A stretch of DNA of 64,000 bases from Prorocentrum cordatum. Lineage: Eukaryota > Sar > Dinophyceae > Prorocentrales > Prorocentraceae. The stretch is from NCBI GenBank assembly GCA_963575745.1, contig CAUYUJ010015761.1, forward strand, positions 149,892 through 213,891, read 5' to 3'. The notes below the pieces were generated by a model. It saw only the letters and a list, made by a program, of their open reading frames with translations. It did not search any database and was not told the DNA's origin. Position numbers and translations under genes: made by a program. Positions 54,501-63,005 of the stretch are shown piece after piece (the stretch's first letter is position 1; each line of letters opens with the position of its first letter).

Positions 54501-57500
54501 CCGCTTCGGGGGCATCGTTGGCCTCGGGAGGTGGGGGTCCTTCGGCGGTGACACCCACCGCGCCAGACCTCTTGCCGGGGGACCGGATGTCCTCGCGAAG
54601 GCGGTCGAAAGCAGCACTATCCAACAATTCGGCCCCCATCGACTCAGACCGAGTCGCCAGGCGCACCTGCTCGGCAGTGCACTTCAACAGCTTGGCCCTC
54701 ATAGCCACCCACACGGTCCCGCCACCCTTGCTTCCGCCGGCTCCCGCGGACTGGTAGATGACGACCCCAGGACCAGTCCACCTGTCACGCTGGAGAGAGC
54801 GAGATCGATTGGAGGCGGTGATCCTCCGAAACACGTAAACCCAATCCCCCGGCCTGAATTCTCGCTCCTGATGAGGGCGAGCACGAGACGCCTCAGCAAG
54901 CCTAGATCGCGCATCCAGACCGGCGAGCGCCTTCCGGGCCTCCTCACGGATCCGATGCTGCCGTGCAAACTCGCCGGCGGCCGAATCAAGGTCCACAGCA
55001 CGGGCCGAAACGTCATCCGAGCCGATCAAGTCGACTGGGTCGTCCGACAGCAAACTCCGAGGGATCCGAGGGTTTTGTCCGAAAACAAGCTGGGACGGGC
55101 TGAAGCCGCCACGGTGAAAACCCCGATTTTTGCTGGCAACCACTTCGCACAGAAGGAGATCCGTCTCCTCCCGGGTCTTGGGATTGATCGACTGGGCTGC
55201 CTTCGACAGAGCTTCCTTCACTAAGCCGCCGTGACGCTCACATTTGCCATTCTGATGCGGAGAGTTGGCCGGAATGACGTGCTGCATCACTCCATGATGT
55301 TCGCACCCTCTCGCAAAAATCCCCTCAAACTCCCCTCCCCCATCACACACGAGGACCTCCGGGACCCCGAACGGCCTCACCCACCATCTAAGGAACGCGG
55401 CCCAAACCGACTTGGCCGTGTCGTCAGACAAAAGAGCGCACTGCTGGAACGAGGTTCCATGATCAATGATGTTCATGACGGGGGTGCTCTTTCCTTCGAT
55501 GTCAAGATAGAACAGGTCTATCGCGACAACCTTATTGAAAGCGTAAGTGTGGGGCAGGTGCGCTCTCCTGCGCCAGCTGGCCTTGGTGTGCGAAGCGCAC
55601 TGATCGCACTTAAACTCATCCTTCACCCAGGTCAACACCTCCAAGCGGGCTCCTGCCACACGCAGGGCACGAAGGAAATCTTCATTCGAGGGGTGTCCGA
55701 GATTCACATGCAGGCGGGCCACCTCCTCCTGAAGAGCCAGATCCAGAGAGGTCGCCTTCGCGGGACCCTGGGACCGGGGAAGGCCCTCGGCGGGGCCCGA
55801 GCGGCCCCCGGAGGCCTCGTCTCCATCGGAGATCGCGGGATCGGCTTCTTCGACCGGAAACGACCACGACTCAGCCTCAGAGGCCTCGTCTTGCTCAAAC
55901 AGGGTAGCGGGGCCCGCCCGTCGGACCTGGGAGCGCCGACGGTGAAACGCCAGAGCTCCGTCCTCCACGCCAGAGGCTAAACTACTGATCAGCTCCCTCG
56001 GGAAGTTCTCCGCGGCGTGCGTCCTGGCGCCGCCGGAAAGGGGAACATGGACATGCTGGTGACTGCAGCGTCGCAGGCAGTGAGCGAGGAGGGGAGAGGA
56101 GTTGGACATCACCCTGGCGGGTTTCTTGGCCGGTCCGAGCTCGCCAGTCCACAGCCCATGCATGCACTGATCCAGCTTCGAGACCTGGACCTCCGGCCTC
56201 TGGCACAGCACTCGCACACACTCGAGATGCCAGGAGCTGGCCGTGTCGGGATGTTCCAAGGCAAAGAACCGACCACAGGCGAGCTGATACTCTGCAACTC
56301 TCATGCACAACTGCATTGCGGCAAGTCCGAGCCGCTCCTCCTCCTTCTCTCGAAATGGATCCATCCGCCCCCAGTTGGAGACTCGGGGCGCGCTGAATGC
56401 CTTACACATCGGAGTCATGAGGACGAAGAGTGGCTGATCCTTGCGAAGCTGGCGCCACAGACGCGCCTCCCCCTCGGGAGAAAGAAGATCAGTGCCCAAG
56501 ACTAGATCCAGAGGCGCCGACACGCTATGCCCACGGCGCTGCAACTCCGCTGAAACCTTAGACTGGCTGAATATCTCTAAAGCTAAGGCCCCTCCCCGCT
56601 GAGCCTCCCGCGCCTTCACCATCTTCCTGCGGGCCCTTCGGCCCGACCTGAGCCCCTCACCCCCTAAGGCGCGGGCCGCTGCCTCGCGTACTTGCCGGGG
56701 GGCCGACGGGGCCGCGGGAGCGACAGCTATGCGACCGTCTAAGGCTGCCGCTGTGAACCGGTCCTCCTCTATCATGGTCACCTCCTCCACCTCCCTCGAT
56801 CTTCTCGCCTCTTCCTCTCCTCCTCCAGGTGAGTCCTTTTCGCACCAAAAAGTCACCTGAAGCACAGACTTCAAAGTCGAGCCGAGTGCCCGGCATATCT
56901 CGGAGGCCCCTGAAGTGGCCCACAAACCGGTGTAAAGCACGAAATCTCCGAGACCCGTGATCTCAAGCCATCTTGGGCCAGAGGGAAGAGACGAGTCCGG
57001 GGGCTCCTCACCGTTGGCAGCGAGCGCAAGGCCCGCGAAAAAGGCACTGCGCTCGGAAACCGAGAGACGGACGGGGGTCCACTGCTGGCTCTCGCAAACC
57101 CTCCGAGGACTGAGAAGAGCGCCCGAGCTTTCTCCCAAAAATCCGAGGACCTCCCTGGACGATCGACGATACCGAGAGCCCCTTCGGAATCGATTCAAAT
57201 AAGTTCCCAGATCCTTGAGGAAGACGTCGCGGGGATCGCGACAGGAGAAGGTCCTACCAGCCAGCTCGGCCTGCCTCTCAGAAGAGACGTCGCTTAGACG
57301 TCGGATGCGCTCGCCTCCTCGGCCACCGCGGGCAAGAAGCCGCCCGGAGACCTGCCCGAGGAGATTGCCTGCATCATCGTCGCGATGCGAAAGAGGTCGT
57401 CGTTCTGGATCGTCGCAGGACGGGTCGCCAGCTCGGTCATCGTCGTCTCGGCCCAGGCCCTCTGGTCGGCGATCATGTTGCGAAGGTTCACGAACGTCAG

Positions 57501-60453
57501 CTCTTTGTCGCGGCGCTGCGACTCCAGCACGGTCGTCATGTCGAAGAGCGCTCTCTGCATCTCCTGCACCGTCATCGGGCGGGTGCTCGACGATCCCGAC
57601 GTGGGCCCCGAGGTCTTCGGCATCGCGCCAAGCTCCCGAGACACCGGAGGGGGCTTCACCGGGACGTAGCCCTCGGCGCACTTTACCATCGGGATCGGGT
57701 GCTGGTCGAACTGGTCCTTCTCCTTTCGGCCCGGCGCTGGTGGTGGAGTCGGAAGGGGCAGCGCGGGCGACTCCTGCCAAGGGTCCGTCGCCTTGTCCCA
57801 GGCCCGCACCCTGGCCTTGCACTCGTCCTTGTACTTGGCCTTGATCTGCTTCTTCCTCTCGACCAGGGCCCTCTTCGCCCGGCGCGCCTCCTTTTCTTCG
57901 GTCGAAAACTTGGTGAAGTGGAGCTGCACCGAGCACGCCGTGCACTTCGAGTAGGTGCCGTGCTGGTTCTCCCCGTGCCAGTGGGCGTGCGGCGGGCGAG
58001 GGCAGTCCTCTGGGTCCTCGCGCTCCTTGATCATGTTCGGCATGAGGGTCGAAGCCAAGACCGCCTGGGTGCACGCGTGCATGTGCCAGAAGATCCTGAT
58101 CGTCATCCTGCGCCAGCGCTGCACGTCCGTCTTCAGAGTCATGCGGCCCTCCACGAACCACTCCTGCTCCCGGTCGTCCAGCGCCTCGAGCTCCAGCATC
58201 GCCTGCAAGCCCTCGTCGAGCACCTGCTGCTCCGGCAGTTCCTCCCAATCGTCCATCTCGGTGTCCTTCGGGCCGTTCTCCAGGATACTCGAAGCACGAG
58301 TCCTCATCGCGCTCAGGTTGAAGCGAGTCCTCCGACTGGCCTGCACCCTCCTCGAAGGATGCGGGGCCTTGCCTCGCGACTCCTTCTTGCTGACGCCGGG
58401 CCGCCCACTGCCGGATGACATCGCGAACGCTGCGGCCTCCTCCTGGGCTACTCGCGGTGGCTCGCCTCTCCTCAGAAGTTTGAGCAGGGAGCTCCGGAGT
58501 GGGGGGGTCGGGTCCACAACATCGCAACCCTCTCGGGCCCCCGCTCGGAGGAGAGGAGAGAGAAGGAGAGGGACTGACGCTGCTGCTGACTGGCGCGGGC
58601 CGACTCTCACCGGCCGATCCCTCCCCGCGGTCCTGGACCACGAACTGCTGGGCCGACGTCCCCAGGGCGTCCTGGATCTCGCGGGCCAGCGCGAACTGGG
58701 AGGCGGGGCGCTGCACCAGGTCGACCGAGCGGTGGCCGGACGGATGCGAGACCAAATCAAAAGCAACCGATCGGCCTCCCACCTTCACGCTCATCTGGTT
58801 CCGGGGGAGATCGATAACCGAGCCGAGGCAAGTGAGAGACTTGGCGGGCAGCAGCGGCGGACAAAATCCTTCTAGAATCAAAAACTCGACGATGCCGCAG
58901 CCCCCCAACGTCACGGGCACCCAAGCCTTCCCGACCGGTACAGCTCGACCTCCGATCCCGGAGGCTGCGACGCCGACGACCGGCGTCCAGTCGAGGATGA
59001 GCCGGTAGCCTCGGAGCTTCAGGGCACCCTCCAGCTCCAACACCTCGGCCCGGCCGATCAGAGCCGGTGCGGCCGCGGTGTCCACCAGCGCGTGCGTGCC
59101 GAGGCTCCTGAGGGTCACGTCGGCGAACGTCGCGCGGACGAGGTCGACCATCCCCGAAAAGCCGTCCACATCTTCGTTCACGAAAAAGTAGGTGAAGCCA
59201 GTCGGCGCCTTGGCACCAGCAGCCTTCTCCTTGGCCAACCGATCCGCCTTGGACTGGAATGGGTTCGTGCAGCTCTCGGCCCAGCGGCCTCGCTGCCCGC
59301 AATTCGCACACCGTGACTTTCGGCGGAAATCCTTTTCTCCGATCTTCCGAAACCCAGGACGAGCTGGCTTCGAGGACTTGCGGCGGTCGAAGAAGTCACG
59401 GTCCGTCTTCTTAGCCAACTTCAGCTTCCGAGATTCGGTCCAGGTACGTCGACGCTCCTTACCATATTTTTCCTCCACTACTGCAGCAAAAACCTCGGCA
59501 GCTTCATGTTCGTCCATGTCCTGCTCTTCCACGGCCGTCAGGAAAGCCAAAGCCTCGTCCTCTGGCAGCTCTATCTCGTCGTCGTCGTCCTCGTAGTAGG
59601 TCTCCGGAGGCGGCGGGCACTCCGATGATGAGGATCCCTCGTGCAAGAAACTCTTGGGGACGGGCACTGGATTGGCTGGAAGGACCCGCTTCTCCTGCAC
59701 ATCAAGAAGCAACAGAGCTGACCGAATGGATGCCGCATCCTTCTGACCACCTGCCAGCGTACGCAGGTTGATCTTGTTCTGCGCCGATAGATTCGCTCCT
59801 TCTTCCAAGTAGCGTGCCAACACGTTGTCTGGGAGCACAAGCCCTCGAGCAGCTGCATCTGCCAGTTGAGCATCACGTCGAAGCACGAAATCGGTGATGC
59901 TCTCATTGCGTTGGATCATGTAATCGAACAGCGCATGGCTATGACTAAGACGATCTCTGCCGCCGGGCCGCTCTCCGTTGAGAACGCTCAGATGGTCCAA
60001 GTACGTGTCTACGCCATTCTCGAGCTCCAGGGCCTGTCGCACTGGCTTGAACTTCAGTTGGAGCTCCACAGGCAGGGATTCCACCAGCCTGGACGCCTGG
60101 GTCTCTGGCTGATGGCCGGTCCTCGTGGACCACGCCCGCACACTGCTGCTATACAGCTCTAAGTGTTCTAATCCGAGCCAGCTTGGAGGAGGCCCGAAGT
60201 CACGGCTGCGCCCTGGGCGGCCCCAGGTCGTGCTCTTCCAATCCTGGGCGTCGTACTCGTCCTGGTCGCCGTCACCGTCGCCTCCTGCAGCCGTCCACGG
60301 TGTCCACGAGTACCACCAGCCCGAGCCCCAGCTCCAGCTGTTCCACGCACTCTGACCCCAGCCCAGGTCTGACCCCGTCGCCTGAATGCCAACAGAGCGC
60401 GCTTCATCACTACCTATCTCGTCGAAACCGTGGTCATCACCATCCGCCGGCAT
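51571..60453 (-). CDS. Copia polyprotein (gag-protease-[MTase-like]-integrase-RT-RNase H), 2960 aa
   Basis: Start taken as ATG 60453, the first in frame; the frame is open up to the LTR without another ATG. Stop TAA is at 51573-51571, inside the LTR. Residue numbers from this start. Gag 1-400 begins Trp/Gly-rich and ends with a knuckle C382-x2-C385-x4-R390-x4-C395, where the usual His is Arg. Protease has V-D458-T-A rather than D-(S/T)-G. About 678-1053 is overlapped by a second ORF and is low-complexity in this frame. 1290-1435 is a methyltransferase-like domain (L-E-I-F-S at 1292-1296, P-M-C1350-K-A-F-S, E1400-H-P). Integrase has H1582-x4-H1587, C1616-x2-C1619 and D1646, D1704, E1739. RT has D2397 (A-D-A-K-N-A-F) and V-D2488-D2489. 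RNase H has D2643, E2697, D2756, D2806. The last ~80 residues are Glu/Arg-rich. All catalytic acids of IN, RT and RNase H are present, so the enzymes could be active; gag and protease carry the noted deviations. Confidence 0.93.
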   Translation of the reverse strand: MPADGDDHGFDEIGSDEARSVGIQATGSDLGWGQSAWNSWSWGSGWWYSWTPWTAAGGDGDGDQDEYDAQDWKSTTWGRPGRSRDFGPPPSWLGLEHLELYSSSVRAWSTRTGHQPETQASRLVESLPVELQLKFKPVRQALELENGVDTYLDHLSVLNGERPGGRDRLSHSHALFDYMIQRNESITDFVLRRDAQLADAAARGLVLPDNVLARYLEEGANLSAQNKINLRTLAGGQKDAASIRSALLLLDVQEKRVLPANPVPVPKSFLHEGSSSSECPPPPETYYEDDDDEIELPEDEALAFLTAVEEQDMDEHEAAEVFAAVVEEKYGKERRRTWTESRKLKLAKKTDRDFFDRRKSSKPARPGFRKIGEKDFRRKSRCANCGQRGRWAESCTNPFQSKADRLAKEKAAGAKAPTGFTYFFVNEDVDGFSGMVDLVRATFADVTLRSLGTHALVDTAAAPALIGRAEVLELEGALKLRGYRLILDWTPVVGVAASGIGGRAVPVGKAWVPVTLGGCGIVEFLILEGFCPPLLPAKSLTCLGSVIDLPRNQMSVKVGGRSVAFDLVSHPSGHRSVDLVQRPASQFALAREIQDALGTSAQQFVVQDRGEGSAGESRPAPVSSSVSPSPSLSSPPSGGPRGLRCCGPDPPTPELPAQTSEERRATASSPGGGRSVRDVIRQWAARRQQEGVARQGPASFEEGAGQSEDSLQPERDEDSCFEYPGERPEGHRDGRLGGTAGAAGARRGLAGDAGARGAGRPGAGVVRGGPHDSEDGRAALAQDDDQDLLAHARVHPGGLGFDPHAEHDQGARGPRGLPSPAARPLARGEPARHLLEVHGVLGAAPLHQVFDRRKGGAPGEEGPGREEEADQGQVQGRVQGQGAGLGQGDGPLAGVARAAPSDSTTSAGPKGEGPVRPAPDPDGKVRRGLRPGEAPSGVSGAWRDAEDLGAHVGIVEHPPDDGAGDAESALRHDDRAGVAAPRQRADVREPSQHDRRPEGLGRDDDDRAGDPSCDDPERRPLSHRDDDAGNLLGQVSGRLLARGGRGGERIRRLSDVSSERQAELAGRTFSCRDPRDVFLKDLGTYLNRFRRGSRYRRSSREVLGFLGESSGALLSPRRVCESQQWTPVRLSVSERSAFFAGLALAANGEEPPDSSLPSGPRWLEITGLGDFVLYTGLWATSGASEICRALGSTLKSVLQVTFWCEKDSPGGGEEEARRSREVEEVTMIEEDRFTAAALDGRIAVAPAAPSAPRQVREAAARALGGEGLRSGRRARRKMVKAREAQRGGALALEIFSQSKVSAELQRRGHSVSAPLDLVLGTDLLSPEGEARLWRQLRKDQPLFVLMTPMCKAFSAPRVSNWGRMDPFREKEEERLGLAAMQLCMRVAEYQLACGRFFALEHPDTASSWHLECVRVLCQRPEVQVSKLDQCMHGLWTGELGPAKKPARVMSNSSPLLAHCLRRCSHQHVHVPLSGGARTHAAENFPRELISSLASGVEDGALAFHRRRSQVRRAGPATLFEQDEASEAESWSFPVEEADPAISDGDEASGGRSGPAEGLPRSQGPAKATSLDLALQEEVARLHVNLGHPSNEDFLRALRVAGARLEVLTWVKDEFKCDQCASHTKASWRRRAHLPHTYAFNKVVAIDLFYLDIEGKSTPVMNIIDHGTSFQQCALLSDDTAKSVWAAFLRWWVRPFGVPEVLVCDGGGEFEGIFARGCEHHGVMQHVIPANSPHQNGKCERHGGLVKEALSKAAQSINPKTREETDLLLCEVVASKNRGFHRGGFSPSQLVFGQNPRIPRSLLSDDPVDLIGSDDVSARAVDLDSAAGEFARQHRIREEARKALAGLDARSRLAEASRARPHQEREFRPGDWVYVFRRITASNRSRSLQRDRWTGPGVVIYQSAGAGGSKGGGTVWVAMRAKLLKCTAEQVRLATRSESMGAELLDSAAFDRLREDIRSPGKRSGAVGVTAEGPPPPEANDAPEAAPPEDPSARQQVPVIPNPPISQGPSRQVSQGTRVPSAPADSLVPAVGSVASEPGSDALPETRSEVRLSPGPEPQDKRPRLTPIEEYPDGPSVLQRVAAIQGPPSQPVAGSPGSAFSPSAKGAASNPVPESVEPLPRPAPEAPALDVPMAREWPPLARVLGSGRDISVPRARPSSGARASPEAPAARSSGRSRSPGPRPSAGDFLAEFGEKAEEAGESKGAGGKDPEASGGDCDWDAPDEEQDSFLVQELLEWSAVRGAPDLASFFLRDLGPFDELSYPTSASDKTPPKINPRGAEVRLKDLSPEDRARFSESDAKEWAAMLGTGAVRVLSPEESVSARRRLPDRILSSRMVRRLKPVEGVGSRPEPKSRWCVHGHQDPDSETLEVYAPTPQSESVLTCLQIAASFGWTLTIADAKNAFCQSQRLERPRGKIFVEPCSGLPIGPDQLIELVAPVYGLNDAPLLWHRTLTDWLAGEGFTKSMLEPCLWLKRDRMGALEGLVLIEVDDLIVTGRQEYLDRFKERATSRFRFGKWCQSDSEFAGRHLRQFRDLITIDQEKYIREQLTVMPLDRSRRCDPDSPLAPTEVKSCRAVVAQVQWVARESRPDVAGSASILAGAMPTPLVSHALTLIKVCKFLKAAASQRLTVWGLDPLSLVFVAASDASGPGSASRGGSQGAWLVMAADASIRANRRARVSLLSWRSQRLKRVISSTVAAETLALSGAVAEAQYLQVLWRDAVFGDVQKPSWNLGASPFSVVMSSTCELSDRAASLAVVDAKSVFDTLSKNAAGSRSDRRNAIELAVVRDSLSSTGSQIRWLPHGRMPADPLTRADPSKSNLALHDLLCRGSMCLVDEGGRLDERALNMSLKSRSRGASRRALIEEARRRDEVEEDRPRGSEEEHGSRKKEEAEAEEVEEEEEVPQEAERSRRSGGREEPEAGRVARQIPARAGEPMYLSYKARVGPAGGLPLQNPPKLGALSS
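57294..58421 (-). CDS. Overlapping +1-frame ORF inside the copia element, zinc-finger-like, 375 aa
   Basis: ATG 58421 to TAA at 57296-57294, one nucleotide ahead of the polyprotein frame. In this interval the polyprotein frame reads as Gly/Ala/Arg/Asp-rich low complexity, whereas this frame has balanced, protein-like composition with Trp, Phe, Tyr and His. Features: acidic helical segment at 55-85 (W-E-E-L-P-E-Q-Q-V-L), D-V-Q-R-W-R-R-M-T-I at 99-108, a Cys/His cluster C140-x4-H145-x-H147-x-H149 and C160-x2-C163, a basic coiled-coil-like stretch at 172-210, a Pro-rich linker, and a C-terminal helix with L-R-N-M-I-A-D-Q-R at 313-321. Most likely a nucleic-acid-binding structural protein of the element. 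Whether it is made by its own initiation, by +1 frameshifting from gag-protease and back, or is an ancestral in-frame domain displaced by two compensating indels is unresolved. Confidence 0.7.
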   Translation of the reverse strand: MSSGSGRPGVSKKESRGKAPHPSRRVQASRRTRFNLSAMRTRASSILENGPKDTEMDDWEELPEQQVLDEGLQAMLELEALDDREQEWFVEGRMTLKTDVQRWRRMTIRIFWHMHACTQAVLASTLMPNMIKEREDPEDCPRPPHAHWHGENQHGTYSKCTACSVQLHFTKFSTEEKEARRAKRALVERKKQIKAKYKDECKARVRAWDKATDPWQESPALPLPTPPPAPGRKEKDQFDQHPIPMVKCAEGYVPVKPPPVSRELGAMPKTSGPTSGSSSTRPMTVQEMQRALFDMTTVLESQRRDKELTFVNLRNMIADQRAWAETTMTELATRPATIQNDDLFRIATMMQAISSGRSPGGFLPAVAEEASASDV

Positions 60454-60554
60454 GCCGGCGTCGAGAGGGCTCGAGCTCTTCCTGTTTGCGCTGAGGGTCC
60501 AGCACCTGCCACTTCTTTGCACGTCGGCTCCTCCCACGATCTGCCTCACAACCA

Positions 60555-60571
60555 CGGGCTCCGCTTACCAC
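60555..60571 (-). other. Candidate tRNA primer-binding site
   Basis: Directly inside the 5' LTR the minus strand reads GTGGTAAGCGGAGCCCG. TGGTA and GAGCC match parts of the initiator-Met tRNA complement (TGGTATCAGAGCC) used by many copia elements, with a gap and mismatches. A clear polypurine tract at the other end was not found. Confidence 0.35.
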
Positions 60572-60779
60572 TGTCACAGGGCTCGGGGGGCTCGGAGAGT
60601 AAAGGAGTAAGTGGGGAGGGCGAACGTACCTTTCTGTGCTCAGTCTGGAAACCTCAGCGACTCCAAGGTGAGTCGCTCCCTAAGCCTAAAAGGCTGTGCA
60701 CAACTGCAGAACACAAAGAGAGGGGGAGAGGGAGGGAGAACAAAAACCCGGGACCAGGGCGAGCCGGGTTACGATGACA
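60572..60779 (-). repeat. 5' LTR of the copia element
   Basis: 208 bp from TGTCA to TGACA, followed by CACG (60780-60783), the target-site duplication. It carries the extra GGGA relative to the 3' LTR. Confidence 0.95.
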
Positions 60780-60783
60780 CACG

Positions 60784-60900
60784 GACGTCGTTCGGGCGGG
60801 CGGGACATTCAATATACTAGTATTTGCTCAGTGATGGAGCGTTCAGTCGGGCGGGCGGGTGGGATATAGAATGCAATTATCCCAGTGCGACCCTACCTAG
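60784..60900 (+). repeat. Interrupted host repeat: GTTCGGGCGGGCGGGACATT unit
   Basis: The right flank of the insertion continues a unit with GTTCGGGCGGGCGG, ACATT(C/A)AATATA and CTCAGTGATGGAGCGTT. The left flank (51330-51377) holds another part of the same family (ACATTCAATGCAACCTTCAC), and two more copies lie at 61755-61860. Confidence 0.8.
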
Positions 60901-60924
60901 GAGTTGGAGCATCTAGGAGAGCAA

Positions 60925-61580
60925 CGTCTACATCTACACCGACAGCTACATTAACATCTACACCTGTATCTACATCTACATCAACATCAACAGCGAGACA
61001 CCATCTACATCTACATCTACACCTACATCTACACCTGCATCTACATCTACATCTACACCTACATCCACATGTACACCTACACCTACATCCACATACACAT
61101 CTACAATTTAGCTATGCTATGCCATGCCATGCTATGATATGCTGCGCTATGCTATGCTATGCTATGCTATGTTATGTTGCGCTATGCGATGCTATGCTGC
61201 GCGATGTTATGCTATGCTATGCTATGCTGCGCTATGCTGTGCGATGCTATGCTATGCTGAGCTGTGCTATGCTAAGCTATGCTATGCTATGAAATGCTGC
61301 GCTATGCTATGCTATGATATGATATGCTGCGCTACGCGATGCTGCGCTATGCTATGCTATGCTATGATATGCTATGCTATGCTATGATATGCTATGCTAT
61401 GCTATGCTATGCTATGCTATGCTAATGTTGACCTGCGCTAAGCTAAGCTGAGCTAAGCTAAGCTAAGCTGAACTAGGCTAAGCTAAGCTAAGATAAGCTA
61501 GGCTAGGCTAAGCTAAGCTAAGCTAAGCCACGCTAAGTTAAGCTAGGCTAAGCTAAGATGAGATAAACAACGCTAAGCTA
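60925..61580 (+). repeat. Three consecutive short-unit microsatellites
   Basis: (ACATCT/ACACCT)n at 60925-61110, then the pentamer TATGC at 61115-61425 with GCTGCGC variants, then the related pentamer TAAGC to about 61580. Confidence 0.95.
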
Positions 61581-61862
61581 AGGGGACGTAACTGGGGGAA
61601 CCGCGGGGCGGATCTTGGGGGAACCGCCCGGGGCGTTTTCCACTGCCCGGCCCCTTTAAGCTAAGAGAGTAAGAACCCTTCTAGGCAGAGCGTAGGTAGG
61701 GAATCTTCACTTTGTGATGGGAGAAGATTGGGTGAAATATATCACAACCACCGGGCACGCCGTTCGGGCTGGCGGAACATTAAATATACCTTCCACTCAG
61801 TGATGGAGCGTTAAGTCGGGCTGGGTGGGCGGGAATTAAATACAACCTTCACTCAGTGATGG
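61581..61862 (+). repeat. Tandem copies of the insertion-target repeat
   Basis: 61740-61860 has TCACAACCACCGGGCACGCC, GTTCGGGCTGGCGG and two ends of the CTCAGTGATGG(A/G)GCGT type. GGGGGAACCGC occurs twice at 61592-61630. No gene is seen. Confidence 0.75.
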
Positions 61863-61942
61863 GGCGTCATCATCATCACCATCATCATCAGAATCATCAT
61901 CATAACTATCATCATATCATTATCAGCAGCATCATTATCTTC

Positions 61943-61976
<34 letters not shown>

Positions 61977-61977
61977 A

Positions 61978-62009
<32 letters not shown>

Positions 62010-62343
62010 CCATCATCGCCACCACCATCATCCATCATCACAATCATCCTCGTCCTCCTGCTCCTCGCCGACATCGTCATCGACGTCGTCGTCATCCTTA
62101 TCCTCGTCCTCATCCTCATCCTCATCCTAATCCTCATCCTCATCCTAATCCTCATCATCAAAATCCTCCTCCTCATCCTTCATCATCCCCACCCTCATCA
62201 TCATCATCAGCAGCATCATCAGCATCATCAGCATCATCATTCTCATCCTCGTCCTCATCACCATTAGCAGCATCATCATCAACATCAACATCATCAGCAT
62301 CAACAGCAACAGCATCACCATCACTAGAATCATCAGCATCATT

Positions 62344-62398
<55 letters not shown>

Positions 62399-62888
62399 AC
62401 ATCATCAATATCAACATTATCATCACCATCACCATCATCGTCGTCATCACCAGCAGCATCATCATCACCATCCTCATCCTCATCCTCATCCTCATCCTCA
62501 TCCTCATCCTCATTGTTATCATCATCAGCAGCATCAGCAGCATCATCATCCGCATCATCATCATCATCATCATCATCGTCACCATCATCAACATCAACAT
62601 AATAGTCATCATCATCAGCATCATCAGCATCAACCTCAGCATCAGTATCAGCATCATCAGCATTAGCATCATCATCAAGATCGTCAGCATCATCATCAGC
62701 ATCAGCATCAGCATCAGCATCAGTATCATCATCATCATCATCAGCATCATCATCGTGAACTAATCATCATCGTCAACGTCATCGTCATCGTCATCATCAT
62801 CGTCATCGTCATCATCATCACCATCATCAGCATCATCACCATCCTCATCATCACCATCAGCATCATGAGAGTCAGCATCTGCACCAGT

Positions 62889-62937
<49 letters not shown>

Positions 62938-62938
62938 G

Positions 62939-62991
<53 letters not shown>

Positions 62992-63005
62992 GCACCATCA
63001 GCATC
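61863..63005. repeat. (CAT)n tract of 1.1 kb
   Basis: CAT/ATC triplets with CAG, TCC and TCG interruptions. Poly-Asp, poly-Met, poly-Ser and poly-Ile frames are shadows. Confidence 0.95.

Larger units (their letters stand above)
51378..60779 (-). mobile_element. Complete Ty1/copia LTR retrotransposon, 9.4 kb
   Basis: Two ~99 %-identical LTRs (204 and 208 bp), a 4-bp target-site duplication (CACG) and an uninterrupted polyprotein frame define the element, which reads right to left. Domain order is gag, zinc knuckle, protease, extra modules, integrase, reverse transcriptase, RNase H; integrase before reverse transcriptase is diagnostic of Ty1/copia. At 9.4 kb and 2960 codons it is about twice a typical copia. 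The insertion interrupts a repeat whose uninterrupted relative lies at 61740-61800. Confidence 0.95.

Noticed and set aside
53402-55224. Plus-strand ORFs opposite the copia polyprotein
   Set aside because: Antisense shadows of the integrase-linker-RT coding sequence; no motif of their own.
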